Below, in pieces: positions 43,371 to 52,619 of a stretch of DNA of 64,000 bases. Below the pieces are notes generated by a model, which made no database searches, was not told the DNA's origin, and saw nothing but the letters and a program-made list of their open reading frames with translations. The translations under genes and the position numbers were made by a program. The DNA lies in assembly GCF_003634615.1 (NCBI RefSeq), contig NZ_RBKX01000001.1, positions 310,001 through 374,000 of the forward strand. Reading direction: 5' to 3'. The DNA is from Flavobacterium sp. 102 (GTDB lineage Bacteria; Bacteroidota; Bacteroidia; Flavobacteriales; Flavobacteriaceae). How positions within the stretch are numbered: position 1 is the stretch's first letter; each line of letters opens with the position of its first letter.

Positions 43371-44504
43371 CTTATCTTCTAGATATTCTAAAACGCTATC
43401 GGTGATGAATTTGATTTGCTCATCGTCTAATTCAGTATGCATTGGCAATGAAATCACTTCTTTTACCAATTGATTGGTTACCGGAAAATCCTCTTCTTTG
43501 TAACGCGAATCCAAATACGCTTTTTGCGAATGCAACGGAATAGGGTAATAAATCGCACACGGAATACCTTTAGCTAATAAATGTTCCATCAAACCATTTC
43601 TATCAGCATCGATAATTCTTAATGTATATTGGTGGAAAACATGGCAATCACAATTATCACAAATCATTGGCGCAATGATGTTTTTATGCCCTTCAAAAGC
43701 CGCTGAATATTTACGAGCTGCATCCTGACGCGCTTTTCCGTAAGCATCTAACAACGGTAATTTGGCGTTCAAAACACCGGCTTGAATACTATCCAAACGG
43801 GAATTCACACCAACAACATCATGGTGATAACGCACATACATTCCGTGATTTACTATTCCGCGAATTTTGTGTGCCAATGCATCGTCGTTGGTAAAAATTG
43901 CTCCACCATCTCCATAACAACCTAAATTTTTGGAAGGAAAAAATGACGTAGAAGACACATGTCCGATAGTTCCGGCTTTCTTTTTGCTTCCGTCAGAGAA
44001 TTTACAATTGGCACCAATCGCTTGAGCATTGTCTTCAATTACGTATAAATTGTGTTCGTTGGCAATCGCCATAATCGCTTCCATGTTAGCAGCACGACCA
44101 AACAAATGTACCGGTACTATTGCTTTCGTTTTCGGTGTAATCGCTTTCTTAATCGCTTCTATCGAAATATTCATATTCACAATATCCACGTCGACTAAAA
44201 CCGGAGTCAATTGCAACAAAGCAATCACTTCAACGGTAGCAGCGAAGGTAAAATCGGCTGTAATTACCTCATCGCCGGGTTTTAAATCCAAACCCATCAT
44301 GGCAATTTGCAAAGCATCGGTTCCGTTGGCACATGGAATCACATGCTTTACGTCTAAATATTCCTCTAAATTCTTTTGGAATTCATGAACCAATGGTCCG
44401 TTGATGTAAGTTGTAGTATCTAAAACCTCCTGAATCGAAGCGTTAACTGTATCTTTTATTTTTTCGTATTGACTTTTTAAGTCAACCATTTGAATTTTTC
44501 TCAT
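43365..44504 (-). CDS. DegT/DnrJ/EryC1/StrS family aminotransferase (sugar-nucleotide transaminase)
   Basis: A 379-residue PLP enzyme. It shows IPCANGTDALQIAM, EDNAQAIGANC, and the internal-aldimine lysine in STSFFPSKNLGCYGDGG; these mark the family that installs amino groups on keto-sugars for surface polysaccharides. No signal peptide. Its neighbour galE on the same strand fits nucleotide-sugar metabolism. The sugar substrate cannot be told. Confidence 0.93.
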   Translation of the reverse strand: MRKIQMVDLKSQYEKIKDTVNASIQEVLDTTTYINGPLVHEFQKNLEEYLDVKHVIPCANGTDALQIAMMGLDLKPGDEVITADFTFAATVEVIALLQLTPVLVDVDIVNMNISIEAIKKAITPKTKAIVPVHLFGRAANMEAIMAIANEHNLYVIEDNAQAIGANCKFSDGSKKKAGTIGHVSSTSFFPSKNLGCYGDGGAIFTNDDALAHKIRGIVNHGMYVRYHHDVVGVNSRLDSIQAGVLNAKLPLLDAYGKARQDAARKYSAAFEGHKNIIAPMICDNCDCHVFHQYTLRIIDADRNGLMEHLLAKGIPCAIYYPIPLHSQKAYLDSRYKEEDFPVTNQLVKEVISLPMHTELDDEQIKFITDSVLEYLEDKR

Positions 44505-44600
44505 CTTCTAAAAAATTATGAGTAGCAAAAGTAAGAAATTCTGAAGTAGAATTTCATCTTCCGTAAAAGAAACGTATTTTAGCGCATCAAATTTTTGGGG

Positions 44601-45848
44601 ATGTTTTTTTTATATAATGTTTTACTGGTTTTGGCGTCACAACTCGTGAAAATATTGGCACTTTTCAGTCCCAAAATAAAGCTGTTTGTCAATGGAAGAA
44701 AAACCGTTTTCGAAACTTTATCGGCTAAAATAAATCCGAAAGACAAAACCATTTGGTTTCACGCTGCTTCATTAGGCGAATATGAGCAAGGTTTACCCGT
44801 AATGGAAAAAATCAAAAAAGAATTTCCAAATCATAAAGTAATCTTGACGTTTTTTTCGCCTTCCGGTTATGAAGTTCGGAAAAACAATACGATTGCTGAT
44901 GCTACCGTTTATTTGCCTTTGGACACCAAATCAAATGCCGAACAATTCCTGAAACTCGTTCATCCCGATTTGGTTTTCTTTATCAAATATGAATATTGGC
45001 CCAATTATTTGAACGAATTGAAAAAAAGGAACATCGAAACCTATTTAATTTCTGGAATTTTTAGAGAAAAACAAGCCTTTTTCAAATGGTATGGTGGTTT
45101 TTACCGAAATGCTCTGAAAACCTTTGAGTACTTTTTTGTTCAAAATGAAAGTTCGAAAAAACTGCTCCAATCTTTGGGCTACCAAAATGTAAAAATCTCA
45201 GGCGATACTCGTTTTGACCGAGTGGTTTCGATTTTAGACAGAGACAACTCATTAGATTTCATCAAAGAATTTAAAAATAATACTACGACAATTGTTATTG
45301 GAAGTTCATGGCCAAAAGATGAAAGCTTGTTGGTCAATTTCATCAATCAAGCCGATAACAATGTGAAATTCATCATTGCGCCACACAATATCAAAGCCGA
45401 ACAAATTTTGGAATTGAAAAAATCAATTACCAAGAAAACGGTTTTATATTCGGAATACGTAGAGACGCGATTAATCGCGTCTCTACAAGAAAATAATGTT
45501 TTCATCATAGACACCATCGGTATTTTAACCAAAATTTACAGTTATGCTGATATCGCGTATGTTGGCGGCGGTTTTGGTAATCCGGGCGTTCATAACATAT
45601 TAGAACCGGCGACTTTTGGTATTCCAATTGTCGTTGGCCCTAATTATTCCCATTTTGCGGAAGCGACTGCTTTGGCCAATATGGAAGGTTGTATTTCGAT
45701 AACGAATCAAAACCAACTTAACGATGCTTTCGACAATTTGATTTTGAATGATGACATTCGTCATGAAAAAGGACATATTTGTGAAACTTTCGTGCAAATG
45801 AATAAAGGCGCAACGGATGTGATTTTAAAACATATTTGTAACAAATAA
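44601..45848 (+). CDS. kdtA: 3-deoxy-D-manno-octulosonic acid (KDO) transferase, with a 28-bp palindrome in the coding region
   Basis: Adds KDO to lipid A at the inner membrane. 415 residues. A hydrophobic N-terminal anchor (MFFLYNVLLVLASQLVKIL) is followed by the GT-B domains; FHAASLGEYEQGLPV has the catalytic Glu, and DIAYVGGGFGNPGVHNILEPATFGIP (key residues) is the sugar-nucleotide site. Start at 44601 is used (an in-frame TTG six bases upstream is less likely). The segment YVETRLIASLQ near residues 286-296 is encoded by a perfect palindrome, an apparent in-frame insertion in a surface loop. Confidence 0.94.
   Translation: MFFLYNVLLVLASQLVKILALFSPKIKLFVNGRKTVFETLSAKINPKDKTIWFHAASLGEYEQGLPVMEKIKKEFPNHKVILTFFSPSGYEVRKNNTIADATVYLPLDTKSNAEQFLKLVHPDLVFFIKYEYWPNYLNELKKRNIETYLISGIFREKQAFFKWYGGFYRNALKTFEYFFVQNESSKKLLQSLGYQNVKISGDTRFDRVVSILDRDNSLDFIKEFKNNTTTIVIGSSWPKDESLLVNFINQADNNVKFIIAPHNIKAEQILELKKSITKKTVLYSEYVETRLIASLQENNVFIIDTIGILTKIYSYADIAYVGGGFGNPGVHNILEPATFGIPIVVGPNYSHFAEATALANMEGCISITNQNQLNDAFDNLILNDDIRHEKGHICETFVQMNKGATDVILKHICNK
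45459..45486. repeat. 28-bp perfect palindrome inside kdtA
   Basis: GTAGAGACGCGATT and its exact reverse complement AATCGCGTCTCTAC lie head to head. The element encodes the VETRLIASL residues and keeps the kdtA frame open. The sequence resembles a highly iterated palindrome known from bacterial genomes, judging by memory. Confidence 0.95.
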
Positions 45849-45890
45849 AATAAAAACAAACTCATTACTTTACTTCAAACAAACTACACT

Positions 45891-48035
45891 ATGAAACTTT
45901 TAAGATTACTGCTACTACTTTTAGTATTTCAGGTACAAGCGCAACAAGGCGGCATGTGGATTCCTTCGTTATTGAAAGGAATGAACGAAAGCGAAATGAA
46001 AAATCTGGGCATGAAAATCAGTGCCGAAGACATTTATTCTGTAAACAAATCCAGTTTAAAAGATGCTGTTCCTCATTTTGACGGTGGTTGTACGGCGGAA
46101 GTTATTTCGGACAAAGGATTGATTTTAACCAATCACCACTGTGGTTATGACAACATTCAAAGTCATTCAACCGTTGAGCATGATTACCTAACCAATGGTT
46201 TTTGGGCCTATAAAATGGAAGAGGAATTGCCAAACAAAGACTTATTTGTAACCTTTATTATTCGCATAGATGATGTTACTGAAAAAGTGCTTTCCGGAGT
46301 TGCCTCATTGACTTCAGAAGCGGATAAACAAAAAAAGATAAAAGACAATATCGCTGAGTTGAGCAAAACTTCTCCCAAAGAATCTTGGCAAGAAAACAGC
46401 ATCAAGACTTTCTATGACGGAAACCAATATATTTTATTTGTAACGGAGACCTTCCGTGATGTTCGTTTGGTTGGTGCGCCACCTAGTTCTATTGGAAAAT
46501 TCGGTTCCGATACGGATAATTGGGTTTGGCCTCGTCATACCGGAGATTTCTCTTTGTTTAGAATTTATGCTGACAAAAACAATCGTCCGACTACTTATGC
46601 TGCTGATAACGTGCCTTACAAGCCTAAATACTTTTTTCCTATTTCTATCAATGGATTAAAGGAAAATGATTTCACTATGGTTTTAGGTTTTCCGGGAACA
46701 ACCCGAGAATACTTACCTGCCGTAGCGGTTGAACAAATTGTAAACACATTAAATCCTGCTAAAATAGAAGTTCGCGACGCTACTTTAAAAGTGCAAAATG
46801 AATTCATGCGAAAAGACAAAGCCATTAAGATTCAATATGCCGCTAAGAACTCTTCTATATCTAATGCGTGGAAAAAATGGATTGGAGAATCCAAAGGTTT
46901 GAAAAAAGCCAATGCAGTAGCAGCAAAAAGACAATTTGAGGTCGATTTTCAAAAGAAAGTGATTGCTGCAGGAAAGCAAGGAGAATACGGAAATTTATTG
47001 GCTGATTTTGAGAAAAACTATACTGAAATAAACGACTATGCTTTGGCCAGAGATGTCTTTACAGAAGTCGCTTTGCGAAATACTGAAATACTGAATTTAG
47101 GTTACAAATTGTACCAATTAGAACAAATTTACAATACCAAAGGTGAGCAATCCTTCAACGACAGAAGAAACAATTTAATCAATGGATTAGGTGATTTCTA
47201 TAAAGACTACAACACTACCATTGATGAAAAAGTTTTTGAAAAAACCATTGGCATTTATGCTAATACTTACCCAAAACAATTCTTGCCAAGTACTTTTGAA
47301 AATATAAATGCCGCCGTTTTAGCTAATGAAGTATTTACCCAATCGCAATTGGTTACCTATGAAAAAGTCAAAGTATTACTAACCGGCGATAGCAAAACCG
47401 TATTAGAAAGCCTCAACAAAGACAAAGGATTTCAGGTTGTAAAAATTATGGCAGACAATTATTTGAAAACTGTAGCGCCAAAATATGATGAAATCAATTT
47501 GAGGATAACTGCAACGCAACGAACTTATATGAAAGCCATTTTGGAATTGAGTAAAAAATCAGATAGAATTTTCCCGGATGCCAACAGTACATTCCGCGTA
47601 ACTTATGGCAAGATTAAAGGCTACAAACCTAATGACGGTGTCATTTACGAACCCTTTACCTATTTGGATGGTGTAATCGAAAAGTACATTCCCGGTGATT
47701 ATGAATTTGATGTTCCCCAAAAACTAATTGATTTATACAATACCAAAAACTATGGTAATTATGGCGTAAAAGGCAAAATGCCAGTCGCCTTCATTGCAAC
47801 CAATCATACCACCGGCGGAAATTCCGGAAGTCCGGCACTTGACGCTAATGGAAATTTAATTGGCCTAAATTTTGACCGAGTATGGGAAGGAACGATGAGT
47901 GATATTTTTTATTCTCCTGAAATATGCAGAAACATTATGGTTGACATCCGCTATGTACTATTTGTGGTAGATAAATTTGCCGGCGCTGAGAATTTAATCA
48001 AAGAAATGAAGATCGTTGCACCAAAGAAAAAATAA
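45891..48035 (+). CDS. S46 family dipeptidyl-peptidase, DPP11-type specificity predicted
   Basis: A 714-residue exported serine exopeptidase (signal peptide residues 1-17) that removes dipeptides in the periplasm. The catalytic residues are visible: His in LTNHHCGYD (residues 82-83) and Ser645 in GGNSGSPALD. Arg663 lies exactly 18 residues after the serine (GLNFDR), the position of Arg673 in Porphyromonas DPP11, which selects Asp/Glu; DPP7 has Gly there. This supports a DPP11-like preference. Confidence 0.93.
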   Translation: MKLLRLLLLLLVFQVQAQQGGMWIPSLLKGMNESEMKNLGMKISAEDIYSVNKSSLKDAVPHFDGGCTAEVISDKGLILTNHHCGYDNIQSHSTVEHDYLTNGFWAYKMEEELPNKDLFVTFIIRIDDVTEKVLSGVASLTSEADKQKKIKDNIAELSKTSPKESWQENSIKTFYDGNQYILFVTETFRDVRLVGAPPSSIGKFGSDTDNWVWPRHTGDFSLFRIYADKNNRPTTYAADNVPYKPKYFFPISINGLKENDFTMVLGFPGTTREYLPAVAVEQIVNTLNPAKIEVRDATLKVQNEFMRKDKAIKIQYAAKNSSISNAWKKWIGESKGLKKANAVAAKRQFEVDFQKKVIAAGKQGEYGNLLADFEKNYTEINDYALARDVFTEVALRNTEILNLGYKLYQLEQIYNTKGEQSFNDRRNNLINGLGDFYKDYNTTIDEKVFEKTIGIYANTYPKQFLPSTFENINAAVLANEVFTQSQLVTYEKVKVLLTGDSKTVLESLNKDKGFQVVKIMADNYLKTVAPKYDEINLRITATQRTYMKAILELSKKSDRIFPDANSTFRVTYGKIKGYKPNDGVIYEPFTYLDGVIEKYIPGDYEFDVPQKLIDLYNTKNYGNYGVKGKMPVAFIATNHTTGGNSGSPALDANGNLIGLNFDRVWEGTMSDIFYSPEICRNIMVDIRYVLFVVDKFAGAENLIKEMKIVAPKKK

Positions 48036-48058
48036 AGAAATTAAGCAACTCTTAAGTT

Positions 48059-48075
48059 TTGGCATGATTGTTGTT
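48059..48075 (+). promoter_or_regulatory. Possible sigma-54-type -24/-12 element
   Basis: TTGGCATGATTGTTGTT fits TTGGCAC-N5-TTGCW at most positions (GG and TTG spaced correctly; the C of the -12 GC is T). It lies 119 bp before the small lipoprotein start. Tentative. Confidence 0.25.
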
Positions 48076-48148
48076 AAATGAAAATCGAAGCAAAATAGAG
48101 ATTTTTAAAAAAAGTTAAAATAAAAGTTTTTCCAAATAAAAAAATTTA

Positions 48149-48156
48149 TATCTTTG
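48149..48156 (+). promoter_or_regulatory. Predicted -7 box of the Ala/Thr-rich lipoprotein
   Basis: TATCTTTG matches TAnnTTTG, 37 bp before the start codon; the region between is A/T-rich. Confidence 0.6.
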
Positions 48157-48193
48157 CTCCGAATTAATAATTAACCTTTTATAATTAAGTAAG

Positions 48194-48397
48194 ATGAAAA
48201 AAGTATTTTTAAGTTTAGCTGTTGTTGCTGCATTAACTGTAGTATCTTGTAAACAAGCTGATGCTGCTGCTGAAGCTACTGCTGACACAACTGTTGTTGC
48301 TGAGCCAGCTGCTGACACAACTACTGTTGTTGCTGACACAACTGCTGCTGACACAACTGCTGCTGCTCCAGCTACTGAAGCTCCAGCTGCTAAGTAA
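48194..48397 (+). CDS. Small Ala/Thr/Asp-rich lipoprotein with repeated ADTT units
   Basis: A 67-residue lipoprotein: signal peptide with lipobox TVVSC (Cys19), then a low-complexity tail of Ala, Asp, Thr, Val and Pro. The 12-bp unit GCTGACACAACT (ADTT) occurs four times identically (48281, 48311, 48332, 48347), so the tail expanded recently by slippage or is codon-selected. GCT is nearly the only alanine codon used, suggesting high expression. No family is recognised; it is likely an unstructured surface or periplasmic tether. Confidence 0.82.
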   Translation: MKKVFLSLAVVAALTVVSCKQADAAAEATADTTVVAEPAADTTTVVADTTAADTTAAAPATEAPAAK

Positions 48398-48419
48398 TTT
48401 TAAATTACAGTAAGAAATT

Positions 48420-48450
48420 AAGCCACGCAATGCGTGGCTTTCTTTTTTTT
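48420..48450 (+). terminator. Terminator after the small lipoprotein
   Basis: Stem AGCCACGC / GCGTGGCT with AAT loop, then T-rich DNA with T8. Confidence 0.85.
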
Positions 48451-48483
48451 ATACAAGTTCTAAAACAAACCTCTTCCTAATCT

Positions 48484-48834
48484 TTATACATCTGAGAAAA
48501 TAGAATCTCCGGCAGAAAAATCCAATATTTCTGCTTTAGAAGCATACTTAATAATCTCATCAATTCCCTTTTGCATCATCAATTCTGTAGAATACTTTCT
48601 GCTGACAGCAAAAACTTTTTCTTCATTCATCAATTTAAAAAAACATTTTCCTTTAGCCGTTTTAAACCTGAGGAAGCGATGTGAATCCACAGAAACTCTA
48701 AAAACCTCTATAGCTTCTTCACACTCAAATCGGAGTTCATAATCGGCACTGGTAAAAATTGTCTTCCCTTTTCTGGAGACAAACTCAAATTTATAGAAGT
48801 CATTTAATCTTTTAGTGATAACAAAAGTGCCCAT
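48484..48834 (-). CDS. YegP/DUF1508-like protein with two repeats
   Basis: A 116-residue protein built of two DUF1508-like modules: FVITKRLNDFYKFEFVSRKGKTIFTS (first module, key residues 4-29) and LRFKTAKGKCFFKLMNEEKVFAVSR (second, about 54-78), each followed by a helix. The canonical YegP motif sWyWRLkAaNG-like is not well kept, so the assignment is by layout. No signal peptide. Function unknown. Confidence 0.7.
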   Translation of the reverse strand: MGTFVITKRLNDFYKFEFVSRKGKTIFTSADYELRFECEEAIEVFRVSVDSHRFLRFKTAKGKCFFKLMNEEKVFAVSRKYSTELMMQKGIDEIIKYASKAEILDFSAGDSIFSDV

Positions 48835-48856
48835 ACAACATTTAAAAGGATTTGAA

Positions 48857-48890
48857 ATAAAAAAGTCTCTAATTTTCGTTAGAGGCTTTT
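48857..48890 (-). terminator. Minus-strand hairpin terminator upstream of the YegP-like gene
   Basis: Stem AAAAGTCTCTAA / TTAGAGGCTTTT with a TTTTCG loop; on the minus strand it ends in a T run. Very like the terminator just after tRNA-Leu, yet no gene lies immediately before it. Confidence 0.7.
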
Positions 48891-48972
48891 GCTTTCACAG
48901 CAGCTTCGAAGTTACGAAGTTGAATCGGTATAAAACAATTAAACTTATTAAAAAATCAAACCATAGCCGCAT

Positions 48973-49004
48973 AAAAAAAGCCCCTAACAAAGTTAGAGGC
49001 TTTT
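48973..49004 (-). terminator. Terminator of the tRNA-Gly/tRNA-Leu transcript
   Basis: On the minus strand GCCTCTAAC / GTTAGGGGC (one U-G pair) with TTT loop followed by T7, two bases after tRNA-Leu. Confidence 0.8.
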
Positions 49005-49005
49005 G

Positions 49006-49091
49006 TACTCAGAGCGGGACTTGAACCCGCACGAACATTGCTGTTCACTGGATTTTAAGTCCAGCGTGTCTACCAATTTCACCATCCGAGC
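49006..49091 (-). tRNA. tRNA-Leu (anticodon TAA)
   Basis: An 86-nt minus-strand cloverleaf with the long variable arm of leucine tRNAs. Acceptor GCTCGGA/TCTGAGT with discriminator A, anticodon stem CTGGA/TCCAG with loop CTTAAAA (TAA), variable arm GAACAGCAATGTTC, and T-arm GCGGGTTCAAGTCCCGC. Confidence 0.95.
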
Positions 49092-49103
49092 GTATAGATG
49101 TTG

Positions 49104-49176
49104 AGCGAAAAACGGGGCTCGAACCCGCGACCTCGACCTTGGCAAGGTCGCGCTCTACCAACTGAGCTATTTTCGC
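49104..49176 (-). tRNA. tRNA-Gly (anticodon GCC)
   Basis: A 73-nt minus-strand cloverleaf, 12 bp upstream of tRNA-Leu: acceptor GCGAAAA/TTTTCGC, anticodon stem CGACC/GGTCG with loop TTGCCAA (GCC), T-loop GTTCGAG, discriminator U. Reads GGC/GGU codons; with the tRNA-Gly(TCC) at 5094 the window covers most glycine decoding. Confidence 0.95.
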
Positions 49177-49317
49177 ATTTCAAATTTTGTAAGAACGGCA
49201 ACACTTGTACTGTATTGCGGATGCAAATGTAATACTAAAATTCAATTATGCAAACCTTTTTTTGAAAAAAACTTTCTAAAAATCTAATTCCCTGATTAGC
49301 AAAATCAAGCGACAAGC

Positions 49318-51924
49318 TTATTTTTTCAATAACATTCTTTTCAACTCATTTAGCTTCATTAAAGCTTCCACCGGCGTTAAAGTATTGATGTCTAAATTCA
49401 AGATATCTTCTCTGATTTCTTCCAATAAAGGATCATCCATGCTGAAAATATTGAGCTGCATTTCGTCTTTTGAAGATCTAATTGTATTGAGTGCGTCGCT
49501 GGAATGATTTTTCTCTAATTTTTTCAAAAGCTTTTGCGCTTTCTGAATTACCATTTGAGGCATTCCGGCCATTTTAGCAACGTGAATACCAAAACTATGA
49601 GCACTACCGCCTTTAACCAACTTTCTGATAAAAAGCACATTGTCTTTTAACTCTTTTACCGAAACATTATAATTCTGAATTCTCGGCAGCAATTCGCTCA
49701 TTTCATTTAACTCATGATAATGTGTAGCAAATAACGTTTTTGGTCTTGCCGGATTTTCATGTAAAAACTCGGCTATTGCCCAAGCAATAGAAATTCCGTC
49801 ATACGTACTCGTACCACGACCGATTTCGTCTAACAAAACCAAACTTCTATCTGAAATATTATTCAAGATGGAAGCTGTTTCATTCATCTCCACCATAAAT
49901 GTTGATTCACCCATCGAAATGTTATCGCTGGCGCCAACTCTGGTGAAAATTTTATCGACAACACCCATTCTGACCTTCTCTGCAGGAACAAAACTTCCCA
50001 TTTGCGCCAGTAAAACAATCAAAGCCGTTTGTCTTAATATTGCGGATTTACCAGACATATTCGGCCCGGTAATCATAATGAGTTGTTGTGTTTCTCTGTC
50101 TAAGAAAACATCATTAGCCACATAAGGAACGCCAACGGGTAATTGCTTTTCAATCACAGGATGACGACCATTATTGATTTCTAATTCAAATGTATCATCC
50201 AAAATCGGACACACGTAATCATTTTCTATAGCCAATTGCGCAAAAGAAGTCAAGCAATCCAATTGGGCAACCAAATTAGCATTCAACTGTACTTGTTTGA
50301 TATAAGTACCAATCCAAATCACGAGTTGTTCAAACAAATGGCTTTCGATTTGGTGGATTTTTTCTTCGGCGCCGAGAATCTTAGTTTCGTATTCTTTTAA
50401 CTCTTCCGTGATGTATCTTTCAGCATTGACTAAAGTTTGTTTTCTAATCCATTCGGGAGGAACCTTGTCTTTATGTGTGTTACGGACTTCTATATAATAC
50501 CCAAAGACGTTATTAAAAGAAATCTTCAAAGAAGTAATTCCGGTGCGCTCTGATTCTCTTTTCTCAATACCTTCTAAATATTCTTTCCCCGAAAAGGCAA
50601 TGTTGCGCAGTTCGTCTAATTCGGCATGAATTCCTGTCGCGATTGCATTTCCTTTAGCAATTGAAACCGGAGAATCTTGATTTAGCGTGGCTTTTATTTT
50701 TTCGCGAAGCAAATCACAAGCATGCAAATTGTCGCCAATAACCCGAACAGCCTCTTGTTTACTTTCCAAAGCAATCGTCTTTATTGGAATAATGGCATCA
50801 AGAGATTCTTTCAAATAAATGACTTCACGAGGAGAAATTTTCCCGGTAGCGACTTTTGAAATCAAACGTTCCAAATCGGAAATCTGCTTGATTTGGTATT
50901 GTATTTTTTGAAGGATTTCTTGATCTTCTTTCAAATAAGAAACCACTTCGTGACGACTTCTTATCTTATTGATATCTTTCAAAGGCAAAGCCAACCAGCG
51001 TTTCAACAATCTTGAACCCATTGGCGAAAGCGTTCGGTCAATCACATCCAAAAGCGTTACGGCATTTTGAGAATGACTATGATATAATTCTAAATTTCGA
51101 ATGGTAAATCGATCCATCCAAACATAAGCATCTTCGGCTATACGTTGGATATTAGTAATATGTTGAACTTTGTTGTGTTGCGTTTCTGATAAATAATAAA
51201 GAATCGCACCCGAAGCAATGATGCCATCGGGTAATTCTTCTACACCAAAACCTTTTAAGGAATTGGTTTGAAAATGATTCATCAAAGTTTCTACCGCATA
51301 ATCTTCTTTATAAACCCAATCTTCAAGGTAAAACACATTAAAATCTTCGCCAAAACTTTCTTTGAATTGACCTTTGTTGTTCTTTTGAATTAAAATCTCA
51401 CTCGGACTAAAATTCTGCAACAGCTTATCAATGTATTCCTCATTGCCTTGCGCTGTCAGGAATTCTCCGGTAGAAACATCCAGAAAAGCAACACCCAATT
51501 GCTTCTTTCCAAAATAAATTGAAGCCAAAAAGTTATTCGACCTAGAATTTAAAACTTCATCGTTCATCGAAACACCTGGTGTTACCAATTCGGTTACACC
51601 GCGTTTGACAATAGTTTTTGTCATTTTAGGGTCTTCCAATTGATCACAAATGGCGACACGTAATCCAGCTTTTACTAATTTTGGCAAATAGGTATTTAAA
51701 GAATGGTGTGGAAATCCGGCCAATGCGGTTTCTGTTTCCGAACCTGCGCCACGTTTGGTTAAAACGATACCGAGTATTTTAGAAGCACGAATCGCATCTT
51801 CACCAAAGGTCTCATAAAAATCACCTACTCTGAACAACAAACACGCATCGGGATACTTTCTTTTTATCTCGTTGTATTGCTTCATTAAAGGCGTTTCCTT
51901 GGGTTGAATCTCTTTGGCTGACAA
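49318..51924 (-). CDS. mutS: DNA mismatch repair protein MutS
   Basis: Mismatch-recognition ATPase, 868 residues (E. coli MutS 853). The Phe-x-Glu wedge that intercalates at mismatches is in [12 protein letters not shown] (near residue 37). The ATPase shows [16 protein letters not shown] (Walker A), [25 protein letters not shown] (key residues), [12 protein letters not shown] (Walker B/signature) and FATHYHEL. The C-terminal helices end with [11 protein letters not shown]. Monocistronic; the tRNA cluster is downstream. Confidence 0.97.
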   Translation of the reverse strand: MSAKEIQPKETPLMKQYNEIKRKYPDACLLFRVGDFYETFGEDAIRASKILGIVLTKRGAGSETETALAGFPHHSLNTYLPKLVKAGLRVAICDQLEDPKMTKTIVKRGVTELVTPGVSMNDEVLNSRSNNFLASIYFGKKQLGVAFLDVSTGEFLTAQGNEEYIDKLLQNFSPSEILIQKNNKGQFKESFGEDFNVFYLEDWVYKEDYAVETLMNHFQTNSLKGFGVEELPDGIIASGAILYYLSETQHNKVQHITNIQRIAEDAYVWMDRFTIRNLELYHSHSQNAVTLLDVIDRTLSPMGSRLLKRWLALPLKDINKIRSRHEVVSYLKEDQEILQKIQYQIKQISDLERLISKVATGKISPREVIYLKESLDAIIPIKTIALESKQEAVRVIGDNLHACDLLREKIKATLNQDSPVSIAKGNAIATGIHAELDELRNIAFSGKEYLEGIEKRESERTGITSLKISFNNVFGYYIEVRNTHKDKVPPEWIRKQTLVNAERYITEELKEYETKILGAEEKIHQIESHLFEQLVIWIGTYIKQVQLNANLVAQLDCLTSFAQLAIENDYVCPILDDTFELEINNGRHPVIEKQLPVGVPYVANDVFLDRETQQLIMITGPNMSGKSAILRQTALIVLLAQMGSFVPAEKVRMGVVDKIFTRVGASDNISMGESTFMVEMNETASILNNISDRSLVLLDEIGRGTSTYDGISIAWAIAEFLHENPARPKTLFATHYHELNEMSELLPRIQNYNVSVKELKDNVLFIRKLVKGGSAHSFGIHVAKMAGMPQMVIQKAQKLLKKLEKNHSSDALNTIRSSKDEMQLNIFSMDDPLLEEIREDILNLDINTLTPVEALMKLNELKRMLLKK

Positions 51925-52043
51925 TGGAATTTTGATTTAAATTTATAAGAAAGCGAATTTAAATATTTTAGCTCGAATAGCCGACGCAAAAAAAATTAAT
52001 TTAATATTAAGGTAAAAAAAAGGGCTCGGTTTTATATTTTGGA

Positions 52044-52051
52044 TAGATTTG
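52044..52051 (+). promoter_or_regulatory. Predicted -7 box of the DUF1573 gene
   Basis: TAGATTTG matches TAnnTTTG, 26 bp before the start codon. Confidence 0.45.
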
Positions 52052-52077
52052 CTACAGAAACTTAAAAACATTATAAA

Positions 52078-52542
52078 ATGAAAAAAATAATTTTACTTGC
52101 TGCCTTAGTTACTTTTGGCGTTACTACTTCTAATGCTCAAACAGCCAAAAAAGCAGTTAAAAAAGAAGCTTCGAAAATTGACGCTCCCAAAGTAGACGGA
52201 CCGGGAATGTTATTCGAAAACGAAACTATCGATTACGGAACTATTCCTGCTAATTCTGACGGAAAAAGAGAATTTGTATTCGTAAACAACGGAAACAAAC
52301 CGTTAATCATTGAAAGTGCTCAAGGTTCTTGCGGATGTACTGTACCAACAAAACCGGAAAAAGCAATTCAACCGGGAGAAAAAGGATCAATTGGAGTTAA
52401 ATATGATACTTCAAGAGCCGGACAACCTTTTACTAAAACAGTAACTATAAAATCAAACGCTGTAGGTCAAGAAACTAAAGTTCTTACTATTAAAGGTAAT
52501 GTATTGCCTGCTGAGACTAAAGTTGAGCCTATAAAAAGTTAA
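52078..52542 (+). CDS. DUF1573 exported protein
   Basis: A 154-residue protein with a signal peptide (residues 1-21, ending Asn-Ala-Gln). The mature part has a Lys/Ala-rich linker followed by one DUF1573 immunoglobulin-like domain: YGTIPANSDGKREFVFVNNG, then GSCGCTVPTKPEKAIQPG with a pair of cysteines, and YDTSRAGQPFTKTVTIKSNA. Proteins with this domain are periplasmic or surface; function unknown. Followed by a terminator. Confidence 0.92.
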   Translation: MKKIILLAALVTFGVTTSNAQTAKKAVKKEASKIDAPKVDGPGMLFENETIDYGTIPANSDGKREFVFVNNGNKPLIIESAQGSCGCTVPTKPEKAIQPGEKGSIGVKYDTSRAGQPFTKTVTIKSNAVGQETKVLTIKGNVLPAETKVEPIKS

Positions 52543-52563
52543 TTATACTTAATTATAAATTCG

Positions 52564-52595
52564 AAAAGTCCCGATTTAGTCGGGACTTTTTTTTT
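52564..52595 (+). terminator. Terminator after the DUF1573 gene
   Basis: Stem AAAAGTCCCGA / TCGGGACTTTT with TTTAG loop, then T5. Confidence 0.88.
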
Positions 52596-52598
52596 GAA

Positions 52599-52606
52599 TA
52601 TCTTTG
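52599..52606 (+). promoter_or_regulatory. Predicted -7 box of the SPOUT methyltransferase gene
   Basis: TATCTTTG ends 13 bp before the start codon, leaving a leader of only about 7 nt. Confidence 0.55.
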
Positions 52607-52619
52607 TCAAAAAAAATAA

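Noticed and set aside
45459..45486. Transcription terminator inside kdtA
   Set aside because: Perfect palindrome but no T run, and it lies in an intact coding frame.
48891..48972. tRNA remnant between the two terminators
   Set aside because: No acceptor, anticodon or T-loop arms can be folded; kept only as a low-interest hint of a lost gene.
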